Shown: one piece after another, positions 5,964 through 6,184 of the stretch
How positions within the stretch are numbered: the first letter of the stretch is position 1
Layout of the letters: each line of letters starts with the position of its first letter
Assembly: GCA_021826655.1 (NCBI GenBank)
Contig: JAKAZC010000175.1
Coordinates: forward strand, 1-6,184
Source of the DNA: Actinomycetes bacterium
GTDB lineage: Bacteria > Actinomycetota > Acidimicrobiia > Acidimicrobiales > RAAP-2
Direction of reading: 5' to 3'
Length of the DNA: 6,184 nucleotides
The notes under the pieces: generated by a model
The model's input: only the letters and a program-made list of their open reading frames with translations
Told to the model about the DNA's origin: nothing
Databases searched by the model: none
Position numbers and translations under genes: made by a program

Positions 5964-6184
5964 CCGCGGCCGGAAGTGTGCGGGGGCGGGTTTTAAGGCC
6001 AAGGAGCAGGGCGACGGAGGCGGCCGCCAGGAAGGCCATCGCGAGAAAGAAGGAAGTACGGGACGGTCCGGAGTGGAAGCGAAGAAGAAACCATGTCGCG
6101 ATGACCGGGTCGACAAGCCCCAGAGAGAGGCCCCCCAGGATATTGCTGAGAAAAAGAAGCGCCATGTTTCTCTTTTCCGGTCCT
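5659..6184 (-). CDS. MFS-type membrane transporter, C-terminal half (partial, 5' end outside window)
   Basis: The - strand frame is open from the window edge to the TGA at 5659-5661, giving about 174 residues. It is very hydrophobic, with about six candidate membrane segments. Counted from the Met at 6163-6165 these are about 3-28, 39-56, 64-86, 87-98, 126-148 (with Gly/Pro as in MFS helix 11) and 155-168. Basic loops such as 'GLKTRPR' lie between them. 'RSGLASGLHLSSLQAAQIAGP' resembles the helix 10-11 region of major facilitator superfamily exporters. The Met at 6163 is probably internal, since 'GPEKRN' precedes it in frame and looks like the central MFS loop. The protein ends in the last helix without a polar tail, so the true end may be lost. 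Leucine is often CTT (16 codons), which the upstream genes almost never use. Substrate is unknown. Confidence 0.65.
   Translation of the reverse strand, partial: GPEKRNMALLFLSNILGGLSLGLVDPVIATWFLLRFHSGPSRTSFFLAMAFLAAASVALLLGLKTRPRTLPAAVILLQSIALVAALLLPFAPSLLPAALLYAIRTAGTRAPGGIRQALALTLLPPHRSGLASGLHLSSLQAAQIAGPLFAGFLWHAGRTDTPLVVAALLSALSL

Noticed and set aside
1..6184. CRISPR arrays, tRNA or rRNA genes, insertion-sequence ends
   Set aside because: No regularly spaced repeats, no tRNA-like cloverleaf with a T-loop GTTCGA pattern in the gaps, and no transposase-like frame were found; the intergenic space is too small for rRNA.

Overview
The window reads as a high-GC actinobacterial chromosome segment, possibly from the Acidimicrobiia, although that rank is a guess. 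The evidence is strong G/C bias at third codon positions, the pheT-to-arg gene order familiar from Actinobacteria, GTG starts inside 4-base stop/start overlaps, and an apparently leaderless first gene. The last ~525 bases do not fit this picture. They have lower GC and a different codon style, and they seem to come from another genome.

Layout. Bases 1-157 hold the C-terminal end of pheT (+ strand, cut by the window edge). Bases 158-352 are a convergent intergenic region with two inverted repeats that may act as terminators. Bases 353-1759 (- strand) encode a complete FAD-dependent oxidoreductase of the DAO/PuuB-like type. Bases 1760-1838 are a short divergent control region with a pair of ARG-box-like palindromes overlapping a promoter whose predicted transcription start is the A of the argC ATG. 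Bases 1839-4974 carry argC, argJ and argB, complete and translationally coupled. argD starts at 4971 and is recognisable only to about 5639.

Function. ArgB phosphorylates N-acetylglutamate, ArgC reduces the acyl phosphate to the semialdehyde, ArgD transaminates it to N-acetylornithine, and ArgJ transfers the acetyl group from N-acetylornithine back to glutamate. Together they form the cyclic route to ornithine. ArgR would repress the operon at the palindromes. ArgB carries the N-terminal helix found in arginine-inhibited N-acetylglutamate kinases, so control at both the transcriptional and enzyme levels is likely.

Break. Around 5620-5662 the argD coding signal stops after about 223 of the usual ~400 residues, before the PLP lysine. 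From 5659 to the end the - strand encodes the C-terminal half of an MFS-type membrane transporter in CTT-rich codons. No insertion-sequence ends, tRNA or direct repeats are visible at the join. The simplest explanation is a chimeric assembly or amplification junction; a real rearrangement that destroyed argD is the alternative. I did not find a convincing undescribed biological system. The items most worth checking are this junction and the compact argC operator/promoter.
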